Of a DNA stretch of 64,000 bases, positions 44,822 to 51,936 are shown in pieces. The stretch is from Streptomyces xantholiticus (GTDB taxonomy: Bacteria > Actinomycetota > Actinomycetes > Streptomycetales > Streptomycetaceae), in contig NZ_BMWB01000024.1 in the NCBI RefSeq assembly GCF_014651015.1, positions 1 to 64,000 on the forward strand, written 5' to 3'. Position 1 is the stretch's first letter. Every line of letters starts with the position of its first letter. The notes under the pieces are model-generated. The model searched no databases, had not been told where the DNA came from, and saw nothing but the letters and a program-made list of their open reading frames with translations. Position numbers and translations under genes: made by a program.

Positions 44822-45372
44822 CGGAGCAGCCCCTTCATCTCGATCGTCGGGAGCGCCTTGAGGGCCGCCTCCTCCGCCTCCCGGGCCGCCTCCTCGGCGT
44901 TCACGCCGAGCTTGGAGCTCTGGATCTTCTGGTGGAGCTTGAGAATCGCGTCCAACAGCATCTCGGGGCGTGGTGGGCAGCCCGGCAGATAGATGTCGAC
45001 GGGGACGATATGATCAACACCCTGCACAATCGCGTAATTGTTGAACATTCCGCCCGATGACGCGCAAACACCCATGGAGATCACCCACTTGGGGTTGGGC
45101 ATCTGGTCGTAGACCTGGCGCAGGACGGGCGCCATCTTCTGGCTCACCCGGCCGGCCACGATCATCAGGTCGGCCTGGCGCGGCGAACCGCGGAAGACCT
45201 CCATGCCGAAGCGGGCCAGGTCGTAACGGCCGGCGCCGGTCGTCATCATCTCGATGGCGCAGCAGGCCAGACCGAAGGTCGCGGGGAAGACGGATGACTT
45301 GCGCACCCAGCCCGCGGCCTGTTCGACGGTGGTCAGCAGGAATCCGCTCGGCAGCTTCTCTTCGAGTCCCAT
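44818..45372 (-). CDS. nuoB: NADH-quinone oxidoreductase subunit B
   Basis: Subunit with cluster N2, 184 aa. Ligands are in LACCAIEMM, MGVCASSGG and PGCPPRPEML, all as in the family consensus. ATG 45372 has GAGGGGC upstream; it begins 10 bp after nuoA. This is the canonical NuoB; NuoB2 at 997-1638 is a diverged paralogue. Confidence 0.97.
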   Translation of the reverse strand: MGLEEKLPSGFLLTTVEQAAGWVRKSSVFPATFGLACCAIEMMTTGAGRYDLARFGMEVFRGSPRQADLMIVAGRVSQKMAPVLRQVYDQMPNPKWVISMGVCASSGGMFNNYAIVQGVDHIVPVDIYLPGCPPRPEMLLDAILKLHQKIQSSKLGVNAEEAAREAEEAALKALPTIEMKGLLR

Positions 45373-45382
45373 GGTGTGCCCC

Positions 45383-45742
45383 TCAGTCCCATTCCAGGCC
45401 GCCGCGCCGCCATACATACGCGTAGGCGACGAAGACGGTGAGCACGAAGAGCAGCATCTCCACGAGCCCGAAGATCCCCAGGGCGTCGAAGGTGACGGCC
45501 CAGGGATAGAGGAAGACGATCTCGATGTCGAAAATGATGAAGAGCATCGCCGTCAGGTAGTACTTGATCGGGAAGCGACCGCCTCCGGCAGGCGTAGGAG
45601 TGGGCTCGATGCCGCACTCGTACGCTTCGAGCTTCGCCCGGTTGTACCGCTTGGGGCCGATAAGCGTGGCCATGACCACGGAGAAGATCGCAAACCCTGC
45701 CCCGAGGGCGCCGAGCACAAGGATGGGCGCGTAAGCATTCAC
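45383..45742 (-). CDS. nuoA: NADH-quinone oxidoreductase subunit A
   Basis: First gene of the complete operon: a 119-aa three-helix membrane subunit with the conserved loop KLEAYECGIEPTPTPAGGG. GTG 45742 gives the expected N-terminus (VNAYAPILVLGA) but the purine-rich GAGGAGG ends directly at the GTG, unusually close; a start some residues upstream cannot be ruled out, although upstream sequence is not NuoA-like. The transcript begins within the Rex/CRP-controlled region about 150 nt upstream. Confidence 0.95.
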   Translation of the reverse strand: MNAYAPILVLGALGAGFAIFSVVMATLIGPKRYNRAKLEAYECGIEPTPTPAGGGRFPIKYYLTAMLFIIFDIEIVFLYPWAVTFDALGIFGLVEMLLFVLTVFVAYAYVWRRGGLEWD

Positions 45743-45865
45743 CCTCCTCGCTCCTTCCAGTCGTCCTTGACCGTTGGACCGCACCGGGCACCGCCTCGCC
45801 GCCCCGCAGGTGGCGCCCGACTCCCGAAGATCGCGACCGAGGATCGCGCTCGAAGATCGTGCACA

Positions 45866-45883
45866 TGTGAGGCAGTTCACAAG
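45866..45883 (-). promoter_or_regulatory. Rex operator (ROP) in the nuo leader
   Basis: The minus-strand sequence TTGTGAACTGCCTCACAT fits the Rex consensus TTGTGAAnnnnTTCACAA: the left arm is perfect and the right arm has two mismatches. It lies just after the predicted transcription start. In S. coelicolor the NADH-sensing repressor Rex is known to control nuoA-N, cydABCD and rex itself through such sites. Confidence 0.75.
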
Positions 45884-45898
45884 CCCGACTGCCCCGCA

Positions 45899-45904
45899 TC
45901 CTAT
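45899..45904 (-). promoter_or_regulatory. -10 box of the nuo operon promoter
   Basis: On the minus strand TAGGAT (45904-45899) matches the Streptomyces TAGRRT -10. A good -35 is lacking at 16-19 nt; instead a CRP-type site occupies that position. The predicted start near 45892 gives a leader of about 150 nt. Confidence 0.5.
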
Positions 45905-45917
45905 GCCTCTCGGTCTG

Positions 45918-45931
45918 TGATCTGCGACACG
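45918..45931. promoter_or_regulatory. CRP-type binding site at the nuo promoter
   Basis: GTGATCTGCGACAC matches GTG(N6)GNCAC, the motif I recall for Streptomyces Crp, at every defined position. It overlaps the -35 region of the nuo promoter. A weaker relative (GTG-N6-ACCAC) follows at about 45951-45964. Confidence 0.5.
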
Positions 45932-46224
45932 GGGTCCGGCATGGAGTTTGTGATCTCCACCACCAGACGAAGGATCATGAAGTCGGATGAGCGGTGATCT
46001 TCATACGCGAAGCTCCCGAGCGATCACCAGCCGTGACATCCGGAGCCGTTATCGCTGGTCGGAGCCGGGGCGCTTTATCAAGCAGTGGGGATCGCAGGCA
46101 AATTGGAGATGGACCGCATCGGGTGATATTGGACGCCGGGTCACTCGGCAGTGGGATCGAGTGGATCGTGGTGGACGAGTGCGCCGCTTCACGAGCACCG
46201 GACCACCCGGACGTTGACCATTCT

Positions 46225-46238
46225 GTGACCTGCGCCAC
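46225..46238. promoter_or_regulatory. CRP-type binding site upstream of the NlpC/P60 gene
   Basis: GTGACCTGCGCCAC is a full match to GTG(N6)GNCAC. It begins 6 nt after TTGACC and stands about 240 nt upstream of the NlpC/P60 start codon. Confidence 0.5.
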
Positions 46239-46261
46239 GCACTCAAGAGTTCAACAAAAGC

Positions 46262-46296
46262 GGGCTTGGCCAACCACGTAAAGGGGTGGTAAGCCC
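46262..46296 (+). other. Nested hairpin in the putative leader of the NlpC/P60 gene
   Basis: GGGCTT (46262) pairs with AAGCCC (46291) and ACCAC (46273) with GTGGT (46286); the two stems stack on the 3' side with a 5-nt bulge on the 5' side. GGACCTTTTTCGG follows 11 nt later. It could be a leader RNA structure or an attenuator; it does not match a riboswitch consensus I know. Confidence 0.4.
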
Positions 46297-46476
46297 CCGG
46301 CAATTCGGACCTTTTTCGGAAAGGCTGTGATCACGGCCCTGATCGCGCCTGCCCGGTTTGCCCGTTACGGCGTCAATAAAGGTTCACGAAGCGCGGATTC
46401 ACACGTTCCGGTCACAACTGTGGCGCAGCACACGTTTCTTGAAGGGAACCGTTCGGCCCTGATAGCGGTTGTACTC

Positions 46477-47289
46477 ATGTCCCACACCGCTCACATACCC
46501 AGCCACCGGAAGCCCCGCCGCAGCGCCTCGAAAATGGCGATACGGGCCGGAGTTGCCGGTGGCTTCCTCAGCACCATCGCGGTGGCCGGTGCCGCCGGGC
46601 CGGCGAACGCCGAGCCGGTGACCGAGACCATCGAGATGCCCCTTCTCACCGCGGACGCCGTCACCGCGGTCGCCCGGTCCGCCGAAGCCACCCAGCAGGT
46701 CGCCCTCGACCTCGAGCTCCAGGCTGAGCTGCAGGCCCAGGAGGAGGCGGCCGCGGCCAAGGCCGCGAAGGCCGCCAGGACGGCCAAGGCCGAGGCCGAC
46801 CGTGAGGCCGAGGCCAAGGAGAAGGCAGAGGCGAAGAAGCGCGCCGAGGCCGCCGCCCAGGAGCGCGCGTCCCGCGACTCCGAGCGCACCTCCCTCTCCG
46901 CCTCCACCTACAGCTCCGCCGGCAGCAGCGCCACGGGCAGCGCCGCGACCGTGGTCGCCTTCCTGAAGGCGCAGCTCGGCGACGCTTACATCATGGGCGC
47001 CACCGGCCCCAACGCCTGGGACTGCTCCAGCCTGGTCCAGGCCGCCTACCGCACCGTCGGCATCGACCTCCCGCGCGTCTCGCAGGACCAGTCGCTGGCG
47101 GGCACGCAGGTGGGCACCTCCAACCTCCAGGTCGGCGACATCCTGTACTGGGGCGGTGCCGGCTCCGCGTACCACACGGGCGTCTACATCGGCGACGGCC
47201 AGTACCTGGACGCCGCGAACCCGAGCAAGGGCGTCGTCATCCAGGACCTGTCGGGCTACCCGGCGAGCGGCGCGGTCCGCGTCCTCTGA
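46477..47289 (+). CDS. Secreted NlpC/P60 (C40) cell-wall endopeptidase with coiled coil
   Basis: Exported peptidoglycan hydrolase of 270 aa that would cut stem-peptide bonds. Residues 1-46 are a long signal peptide (RKPRRSASKMAIRAG, hydrophobic core, then ANA). Residues about 60-135 form an Ala/Glu/Lys-rich coiled coil. The catalytic domain has Cys183 in WDCSSLV and His233 in YHTGVYIG, with a third polar residue expected a few positions on. The coiled coil resembles the regulatory segment of RipA-type enzymes. ATG 46477 is at the beginning of the charged signal region; a weak ribosome site precedes it. It is transcribed away from nuo and ends in a strong terminator. Confidence 0.92.
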   Translation: MSHTAHIPSHRKPRRSASKMAIRAGVAGGFLSTIAVAGAAGPANAEPVTETIEMPLLTADAVTAVARSAEATQQVALDLELQAELQAQEEAAAAKAAKAARTAKAEADREAEAKEKAEAKKRAEAAAQERASRDSERTSLSASTYSSAGSSATGSAATVVAFLKAQLGDAYIMGATGPNAWDCSSLVQAAYRTVGIDLPRVSQDQSLAGTQVGTSNLQVGDILYWGGAGSAYHTGVYIGDGQYLDAANPSKGVVIQDLSGYPASGAVRVL

Positions 47290-47315
47290 CGTAGCCTCAG
47301 CGCCTGCAGCGCCTG

Positions 47316-47354
47316 GAAGGGCCGTCGCTCCCCCGGAGGGAGCGACGGCCCTTC
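47316..47354 (+). terminator. Terminator after the NlpC/P60 gene
   Basis: A 17-bp perfect stem (47316-47332 with 47338-47354, arm GAAGGGCCGTCGCTCCC) with a 5-nt loop, 27 nt after the stop. Confidence 0.9.
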
Positions 47355-47876
47355 GCGTTGCGCGCGGACGGGGTGCGGATGTCCTACCGTGCGCCTCGCG
47401 GTGGCAGACGGCCCGAGCCCACGGAGAGCCGGCCGGGCTCAGGCCGACGCGCCGGACGAGGGCGACGGCGCCGTCGCTGCCGATCTCCGTACCCGTCAGC
47501 AGGCCGCGCAGCGTCTCGGTCATCGGTGCGACGGGCGGGTACACGGCGAGCCGGCGCAGCCCCGGCCGGCCTGTCCGGCGACCGGGATGGCCGGAGCACC
47601 GGCGATCGCCGTCGCCGCCGCCATCTCCGCCATGGCACACCTGTGGCGCCACGGCGAGCCGTGCGACACCGAAGGCGCCCGGGGGCCGCCCTGGCCTGGC
47701 CACAATGGCGCGCCATACGCGTTTCCGGGGCACCACCGGGCGCCTCGAAGGCGCCCGGGTCGATGCCGATGCCGGTCCTCGCCCCGCTGCCCGCCCGCCG
47801 CCGAGCCCAGGCGGACCTGTCCCACCCTGGTTAGCATCCGAGAGGGGCAGCCCACGGATGGCACAGGGAGGCCGTC
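47355..47876. other. Gap without a callable gene, possible decayed coding sequence
   Basis: About 520 bp. On the minus strand a short stretch (about 47535-47420) reads protein-like, VAPMTETLRGLLTG and VALVRRVGLSPAGSPW, but its frame has no sensible start or end and I cannot assign a family. The right end carries the ribosome site (AGGGAG) of the following methyltransferase. Confidence 0.5.
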
Positions 47877-48668
47877 ATGCAGGACAGACCCGTATCGCGG
47901 TTGTCGACGAACCGCTCACGGATCAGCCACAAGGTGCGCTACGCGCTGCGGCACCCGCGACGCGTGCTGCCCCATGTGCGCCGCGCGAGCCGGGACACGT
48001 GGCTGCGGCTGCGCCACCGCGGCGGGCACGTCGCGTACTACCGGGCAGTGATGGCGTCGGACACCGCGAGGAGCCCCGAGGCGGCGGTGGGCGGGGGGCC
48101 GTCCCACGACCGCTGGCTGGCCATCGGTCGGATGCAGTTCGACTACCTGAGGGAGCACGGACTGCGGCCGCAGGACCGGCTGCTGGAGATCGGCTGCGGC
48201 AATCTGCGGGCCGGATGGCGGTTCATCGACCATCTGGAGCCCGGCCACTACTACGGGATCGACATCTCGCCGGACATCCTCATCGAGGCCAAGAAGACCC
48301 TCGTCCGCTACGGCCTCCAGCACAAGCTGCCGTATCTCACCCCCGTCGAAGACCTGACGCTGGACTTTCTCCCCGACGCGTCCTTCACGGTCGTGCACGC
48401 GCACAGCGTCTTCTCGCACTCGCCGTTGGAGGTCATCGACGAATGCCTGGCGAACATCGGACGGGTGCTGGCGCCCGGCGGCTTCTTCGACTTCACCTAC
48501 GACCGCACCGAGACGCGCGAGCACCAGGTGCTGGGCGAGGACTTCTACTACCGCACGGAGACGCTGACCCGGCTGGCCGCGCGGCACGGTCTCGTCGCCC
48601 GCTTCATGGACGACTGGGAGCGGCTGCCGCACGGACAGTCGAAACTCCGCGTCACCCACGCCGTCTGA
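47877..48668 (+). CDS. Class I SAM-dependent methyltransferase
   Basis: Soluble 263-aa protein. The SAM-binding motif I is LLEIGCGNLRAGWRFIDHL (residues about 103-121), followed by YYGIDIS (motif II acidic residue) and a motif IV-like SFTVVHAHSVFSH. The N-terminal 60 residues are Arg-rich and amphipathic (RYALRHPRRVLPHVRRAS), suggesting membrane or nucleic-acid contact. ATG 47877 has AGGGAG 6 nt upstream. The substrate is unknown; the fold is of the generic Methyltransf_11/25 type. Confidence 0.9.
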   Translation: MQDRPVSRLSTNRSRISHKVRYALRHPRRVLPHVRRASRDTWLRLRHRGGHVAYYRAVMASDTARSPEAAVGGGPSHDRWLAIGRMQFDYLREHGLRPQDRLLEIGCGNLRAGWRFIDHLEPGHYYGIDISPDILIEAKKTLVRYGLQHKLPYLTPVEDLTLDFLPDASFTVVHAHSVFSHSPLEVIDECLANIGRVLAPGGFFDFTYDRTETREHQVLGEDFYYRTETLTRLAARHGLVARFMDDWERLPHGQSKLRVTHAV

Positions 48669-48706
48669 TCGGCACCACGCCCGCCGAGGCTTCGCCGGGC
48701 GCAACG

Positions 48707-48726
48707 GCCGGGCATGCATGCCCGGC
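48707..48726 (+). terminator. 20-bp perfect palindrome after the methyltransferase gene
   Basis: GCCGGGCATG is followed at once by its reverse complement CATGCCCGGC, 38 nt after the stop. It may form a terminator hairpin or a cruciform; no spacer loop is present. Confidence 0.5.
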
Positions 48727-48757
48727 GTCCCGTCACGAGAGTCTGGGAGCCTGCCGA

Positions 48758-49228
48758 ATGTCCTCCACCACGCACCGCCTCCCCCTCCTGATGTGCGCCA
48801 CCGTGCTGGGGCTGCTGCTGACCGGATGCGGGGGTGGGGGCGGGGATTCCGACGGGCCCACGGCGACACCCTCCCCGCGGCCCAGCGCCTCGGCGACGCC
48901 GACGACCTCCGCTCCCCCGTCGCCCCCGTCCTCACCCGTCACGGCGTTTCCGACGCCGGCCGACGGCACCGACCTGAAGGCCTGCGCGGACGGCCGCTGT
49001 GAGGTGGAGGTGCGGTCCGGCGACAGAATCACCTTCGCCGGCGACAGCGTCCGTCTGGACGGCTTCACCGTCGTCCGCATCGCCGACGACGTGCTCACCT
49101 ACAAGGCGGCGGGACCCGGCACGAACTTCGACGGCACGATGACCGTCCCGGGCACCTTGGTCGTCAACGACCTGGAGGTCGAGGTCGTCGCCGTCGACGG
49201 CGACCGTGCCGTCATCCGACTGGCCTGA
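48758..49228 (+). CDS. Small lipoprotein of unknown function
   Basis: Predicted surface lipoprotein of 156 aa. The signal peptide ends in lipobox LLTGC (Cys about residue 24), followed by a poly-Gly run and a Pro/Ser/Thr linker of about 40 residues. The C-terminal 90 residues form a compact beta-rich domain with one Cys pair (KACADGRCEVEV), then DSVRLDGFTVVRIADD. ATG 48758 has GGGAG 8 nt upstream. I do not recognise the domain by name; similar small Streptomyces lipoproteins are common. Confidence 0.8.
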   Translation: MSSTTHRLPLLMCATVLGLLLTGCGGGGGDSDGPTATPSPRPSASATPTTSAPPSPPSSPVTAFPTPADGTDLKACADGRCEVEVRSGDRITFAGDSVRLDGFTVVRIADDVLTYKAAGPGTNFDGTMTVPGTLVVNDLEVEVVAVDGDRAVIRLA

Positions 49229-49370
49229 TCCGGCGACCGGACGTCCCGCGCCGGCGTCCCGGACGGGCCCCTGACGACCCCGGACCGGCCGGGAACCGGC
49301 CCCGGACGCCGTCGCGCGGTCCGCGGCGTGGATGAGCCGGTCGCCGACCACGAGGTCGCCCGCGTCGCGG

Positions 49371-49976
49371 TCATCCTGCCGGAGCGGGTCCGCAGGGCCG
49401 GGGACCTCGGGTCACCCGGCGGACGGTCGGGGGCCGGTCGTGCAGGATGCGCTGGAAGAGGCGGTGGTCGCGCCAGGCTCCGTCGATGTGGAGGTAGCGC
49501 GGCGCGAGGCCGATGGGCTGGAAGCCGCACTTCTCCAGCACCCGCTGGGAGCGCACGTTGTCCACCAGCGTGGACGCCTCGATCCGGTGCAGTCCCAACG
49601 CGTCGTCCGCTGCGGCGCAGACAGCTTCCACCGCCGCCGTCGCCAGGCCCCTGCCCTGCTGGTCGACAGCGGTCCAGTAGCCGAGGTACGCGCTGCAGAA
49701 CGGGCCGCGGGTGATGCCGGAGAGCGTGATGGTGCCGACGACGCGCCCGTCGCCGGCGATGAGCAGCCAGGGCACCAGTCGCCCCGCCTCGTACTCGAGC
49801 AGCCGCTCGGCGAGGCGGTGGGCCTGGCCCTCGACGGTGAAGAACTCGTCGGCACGGCGGGGTTCCCAGGGCGCGAGGTGCTCCCGGTTGTCCACGTAGG
49901 CCGCGCACAGCGCCTCGGCGTCGCCCGGCAGCGGCGTGCGCAGCGTGACACCGCCGGGAAGCCCGGTGGGCTTCAC
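49371..49976 (-). CDS. GNAT-family N-acetyltransferase (RimJ/RimL type)
   Basis: Soluble 201-aa acetyltransferase using acetyl-CoA. The opening VTLRTPLPGDAEALCAAYVDNREHLAPWEP and the CoA-binding loop QQGRGLATAAVEAVC are typical of the RimJ/L group; LHRIEASTLVDNVRSQRVLEKCGF is the conserved closing motif. GTG 49976 overlaps the stop of the upstream reductase by 4 bp, so it is translated with it. The acceptor is unknown: these enzymes act on protein N-termini or small molecules. Confidence 0.88.
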   Translation of the reverse strand: MKPTGLPGGVTLRTPLPGDAEALCAAYVDNREHLAPWEPRRADEFFTVEGQAHRLAERLLEYEAGRLVPWLLIAGDGRVVGTITLSGITRGPFCSAYLGYWTAVDQQGRGLATAAVEAVCAAADDALGLHRIEASTLVDNVRSQRVLEKCGFQPIGLAPRYLHIDGAWRDHRLFQRILHDRPPTVRRVTRGPRPCGPAPAG

Positions 49977-51259
49977 GCCTTCGGCGCGACCTTGGACAGG
50001 CCGTTGATGATGCGGTCCATCGCGTCGCCACCGGTCGGATCGGTCAGGTTGGCCAGCATCTTCAGCGTGAACTTCATCAGCAGCGGGTGCGTGAGACCGC
50101 GCTGTGTCGCGATCTTCATGACCTTGGGGTTGCCGATCAGCTTCACGAAGGCGCGGCCCAGCGTGTAGTAGCCGCCGTAGGTGTCCTTGAGGACCTTCGG
50201 GTAGCGGTGCAGGGCCAATTCGCGCTGGGCCGGGGTCTGCCGGGCATTGGCCTGGACGATGACGTCGGCCGCGATCTGGCCGGACTCCATCGCGTATGCG
50301 ATGCCCTCGCCGTTGAACGGGTTGACCAGGCCGCCCGCGTCACCGACCAGCAGCAGTCCGCGCGTGTAGTGCGGCTGGCGGTTGAACGCCATCGGCAGGG
50401 CCGCCCCACGGATGGGACCGGTCATGTTCTCCGGCGTGTAGCCCCAGTCCTGGGGCATCGAGGCGCACCAGGCCTTGAGGATCTCGCGCCAGTCCAGCTC
50501 CTTGAAGGAGGCGGAGGTGTTGAGGACGCCGAGGCCGACATTGGACGTTCCGTCGCCCATGCCGAAGATCCAGCCGTATCCGGGCAGCAGCCGGTCCTCG
50601 CCCGGGCCGCGCCGGTCCCACAGTTCCAGCCACGACTCGAGGTAGTCGTCGTCGTGCCGGGGCGAGGTGAAGTACGTGCGGACCGCGACGCCCATCGGGC
50701 GGTCCTCACGGCGGTGCAGACCCATGGCGAGCGAGATCCGGGAGGAGTTGCCGTCGGCGGCGACGACGAGCGGTGCGTGGAAGGTGACCGGGGTCTTCTC
50801 CTCGCCGAGCTTCGCGTGCACGCCGGTGATCCGGCCGGTGCGGTCGTCGATGACCGGCGCGCCGACGTTGCAGCGCTCGTACAGGCGCGCGCCCGCCTTC
50901 TGGGCCTGCCGGGCCAGCTGCTCGTCGAAGTCGTCGCGCTTGCGGACCAGGCCGTAGTCCGGGTACGAGGCGAGGTCCGGCCAGTCGAGCTGGAGCCGCA
51001 CGCCGCCGCCGATGATCCGCAGGCCCTTGTTCCGCAGCCAGCCGGCCTCTTCCGAGATGTCGATGCCCATCGAGACAAGCTGCTTGGTCGCGCGCGGCGT
51101 GAGGCCGTCGCCGCAGACCTTTTCGCGCGGGAAGGCGGTCTTCTCCAGCAGCAGCACGTCCAGTCCGGCCTTGGCCAGGTAGTACGCCGTCGTGGAGCCG
51201 GCCGGGCCCGCCCCGACGACGATCACATCGGCAGTGTGCTCGGTGAGGGCTTCGGTCAC
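49973..51259 (-). CDS. Geranylgeranyl reductase-family flavoprotein, probable menaquinone reductase (MenJ-like)
   Basis: FAD enzyme of 428 aa that saturates isoprenoid double bonds. The dinucleotide motif VVGAGPAGSTTAYYLAKAG (residues about 13-31), the CGDGLTPRA motif of the geranylgeranyl reductase family and the second FAD motif LLVGDAGGLVNPFNGEGIAYAMESG are intact. In mycobacteria the related MenJ reduces one unit of the menaquinone side chain, and Streptomyces menaquinones are partly saturated, so that role is likely given the neighbouring menaquinone genes. GTG 51259 has GGGAG upstream. A coupled GNAT follows; the divergent gene upstream is a second GNAT. Confidence 0.88.
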   Translation of the reverse strand: MTEALTEHTADVIVVGAGPAGSTTAYYLAKAGLDVLLLEKTAFPREKVCGDGLTPRATKQLVSMGIDISEEAGWLRNKGLRIIGGGVRLQLDWPDLASYPDYGLVRKRDDFDEQLARQAQKAGARLYERCNVGAPVIDDRTGRITGVHAKLGEEKTPVTFHAPLVVAADGNSSRISLAMGLHRREDRPMGVAVRTYFTSPRHDDDYLESWLELWDRRGPGEDRLLPGYGWIFGMGDGTSNVGLGVLNTSASFKELDWREILKAWCASMPQDWGYTPENMTGPIRGAALPMAFNRQPHYTRGLLLVGDAGGLVNPFNGEGIAYAMESGQIAADVIVQANARQTPAQRELALHRYPKVLKDTYGGYYTLGRAFVKLIGNPKVMKIATQRGLTHPLLMKFTLKMLANLTDPTGGDAMDRIINGLSKVAPKA

Positions 51260-51381
51260 GGCGGCTTCTCCCGAGGATTCGATGGGGCGCTGTCGAAATT
51301 GCGTAGTGAACGGCACACGACAGGTGCAGTCTTGTGCAGTCTAAGGTGGCGTACCGATCAACCGACCGAAGGGCTCCGTCT

Positions 51382-51909
51382 ATGACCAGCAGGCCGCTCC
51401 CCGTCATACAGCTCCGGGTGCCCACGGACGAGGACGCCATCGCCTGGCACCGTGTGTTCAACGACCCGGAGGTCATGGAGTTCCACGGTGGAAAAGCGGC
51501 CGAACTGTCCGTCTACGAGGAGCTCACCGCACGGCAGCGCAGGCACGACGCCGAGCGGGGGTTCTGTTTCTGGACGATGCTCGACGCGGACGGCGAGGTC
51601 ATCGGCTTCACCGGTGCCCAGCCCTGGCCGCACAAGGAGTTCGGCCCGGTCGGCGAGATCGAGATCGGCTGGCGGCTGGCCCGTTCCTCCTGGGGCAAGG
51701 GGTATGCGACGGCCGCCGCCCGCACCACGCTGGAGCGGGTACGGGCGGCGGGGGTGCAGCGCGTCGTGGCGATGGTGCACTCGCGCAACGAGCGGTCCAT
51801 CGCCGTGACCCGGCGGATCGGCATGGAGCTGGCGGAGACCTTCACGACTCCGGTGTCCAAGCAGCAGGGCTTCTGCTTCCGGCTGGAGCTCGGGCCGGCC
51901 CGGTCCTGA
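51382..51909 (+). CDS. GNAT-family N-acetyltransferase
   Basis: Soluble 175-aa acetyltransferase. The substrate loop LRVPTDEDAIAWHRVFNDPEVMEFHGG and the CoA motif RSSWGKGYATAAARTTLERV identify the RimJ/L-like group, ending with NERSIAVTRRIGMELAETF. ATG 51382 has GAAGGG 8 nt upstream. It is divergent from the reductase gene across about 120 bp. The substrate is unknown. Confidence 0.88.
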   Translation: MTSRPLPVIQLRVPTDEDAIAWHRVFNDPEVMEFHGGKAAELSVYEELTARQRRHDAERGFCFWTMLDADGEVIGFTGAQPWPHKEFGPVGEIEIGWRLARSSWGKGYATAAARTTLERVRAAGVQRVVAMVHSRNERSIAVTRRIGMELAETFTTPVSKQQGFCFRLELGPARS

Positions 51910-51936
51910 TCCGCGGGACCTGCCCCGACGGCGGGC

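Larger units (their letters stand above)
45743..46476. other. Long intergenic region between nuoA and the NlpC/P60 gene
   Basis: This 734-bp divergent region has no gene. It holds the nuo promoter with Rex and CRP-type sites on the left, a second CRP-type site at 46225-46238, a TTGACC at 46214-46219 that could be a -35, and a nested hairpin at 46262-46296 followed by a T-rich run (46311-46316). Base composition is lower in GC than the surroundings. Confidence 0.8.

Noticed and set aside
46239..46476. c-di-AMP (ydaO) riboswitch upstream of the NlpC/P60 gene
   Set aside because: Expected because such switches precede some Streptomyces wall hydrolases, but the conserved blocks of that motif are absent.
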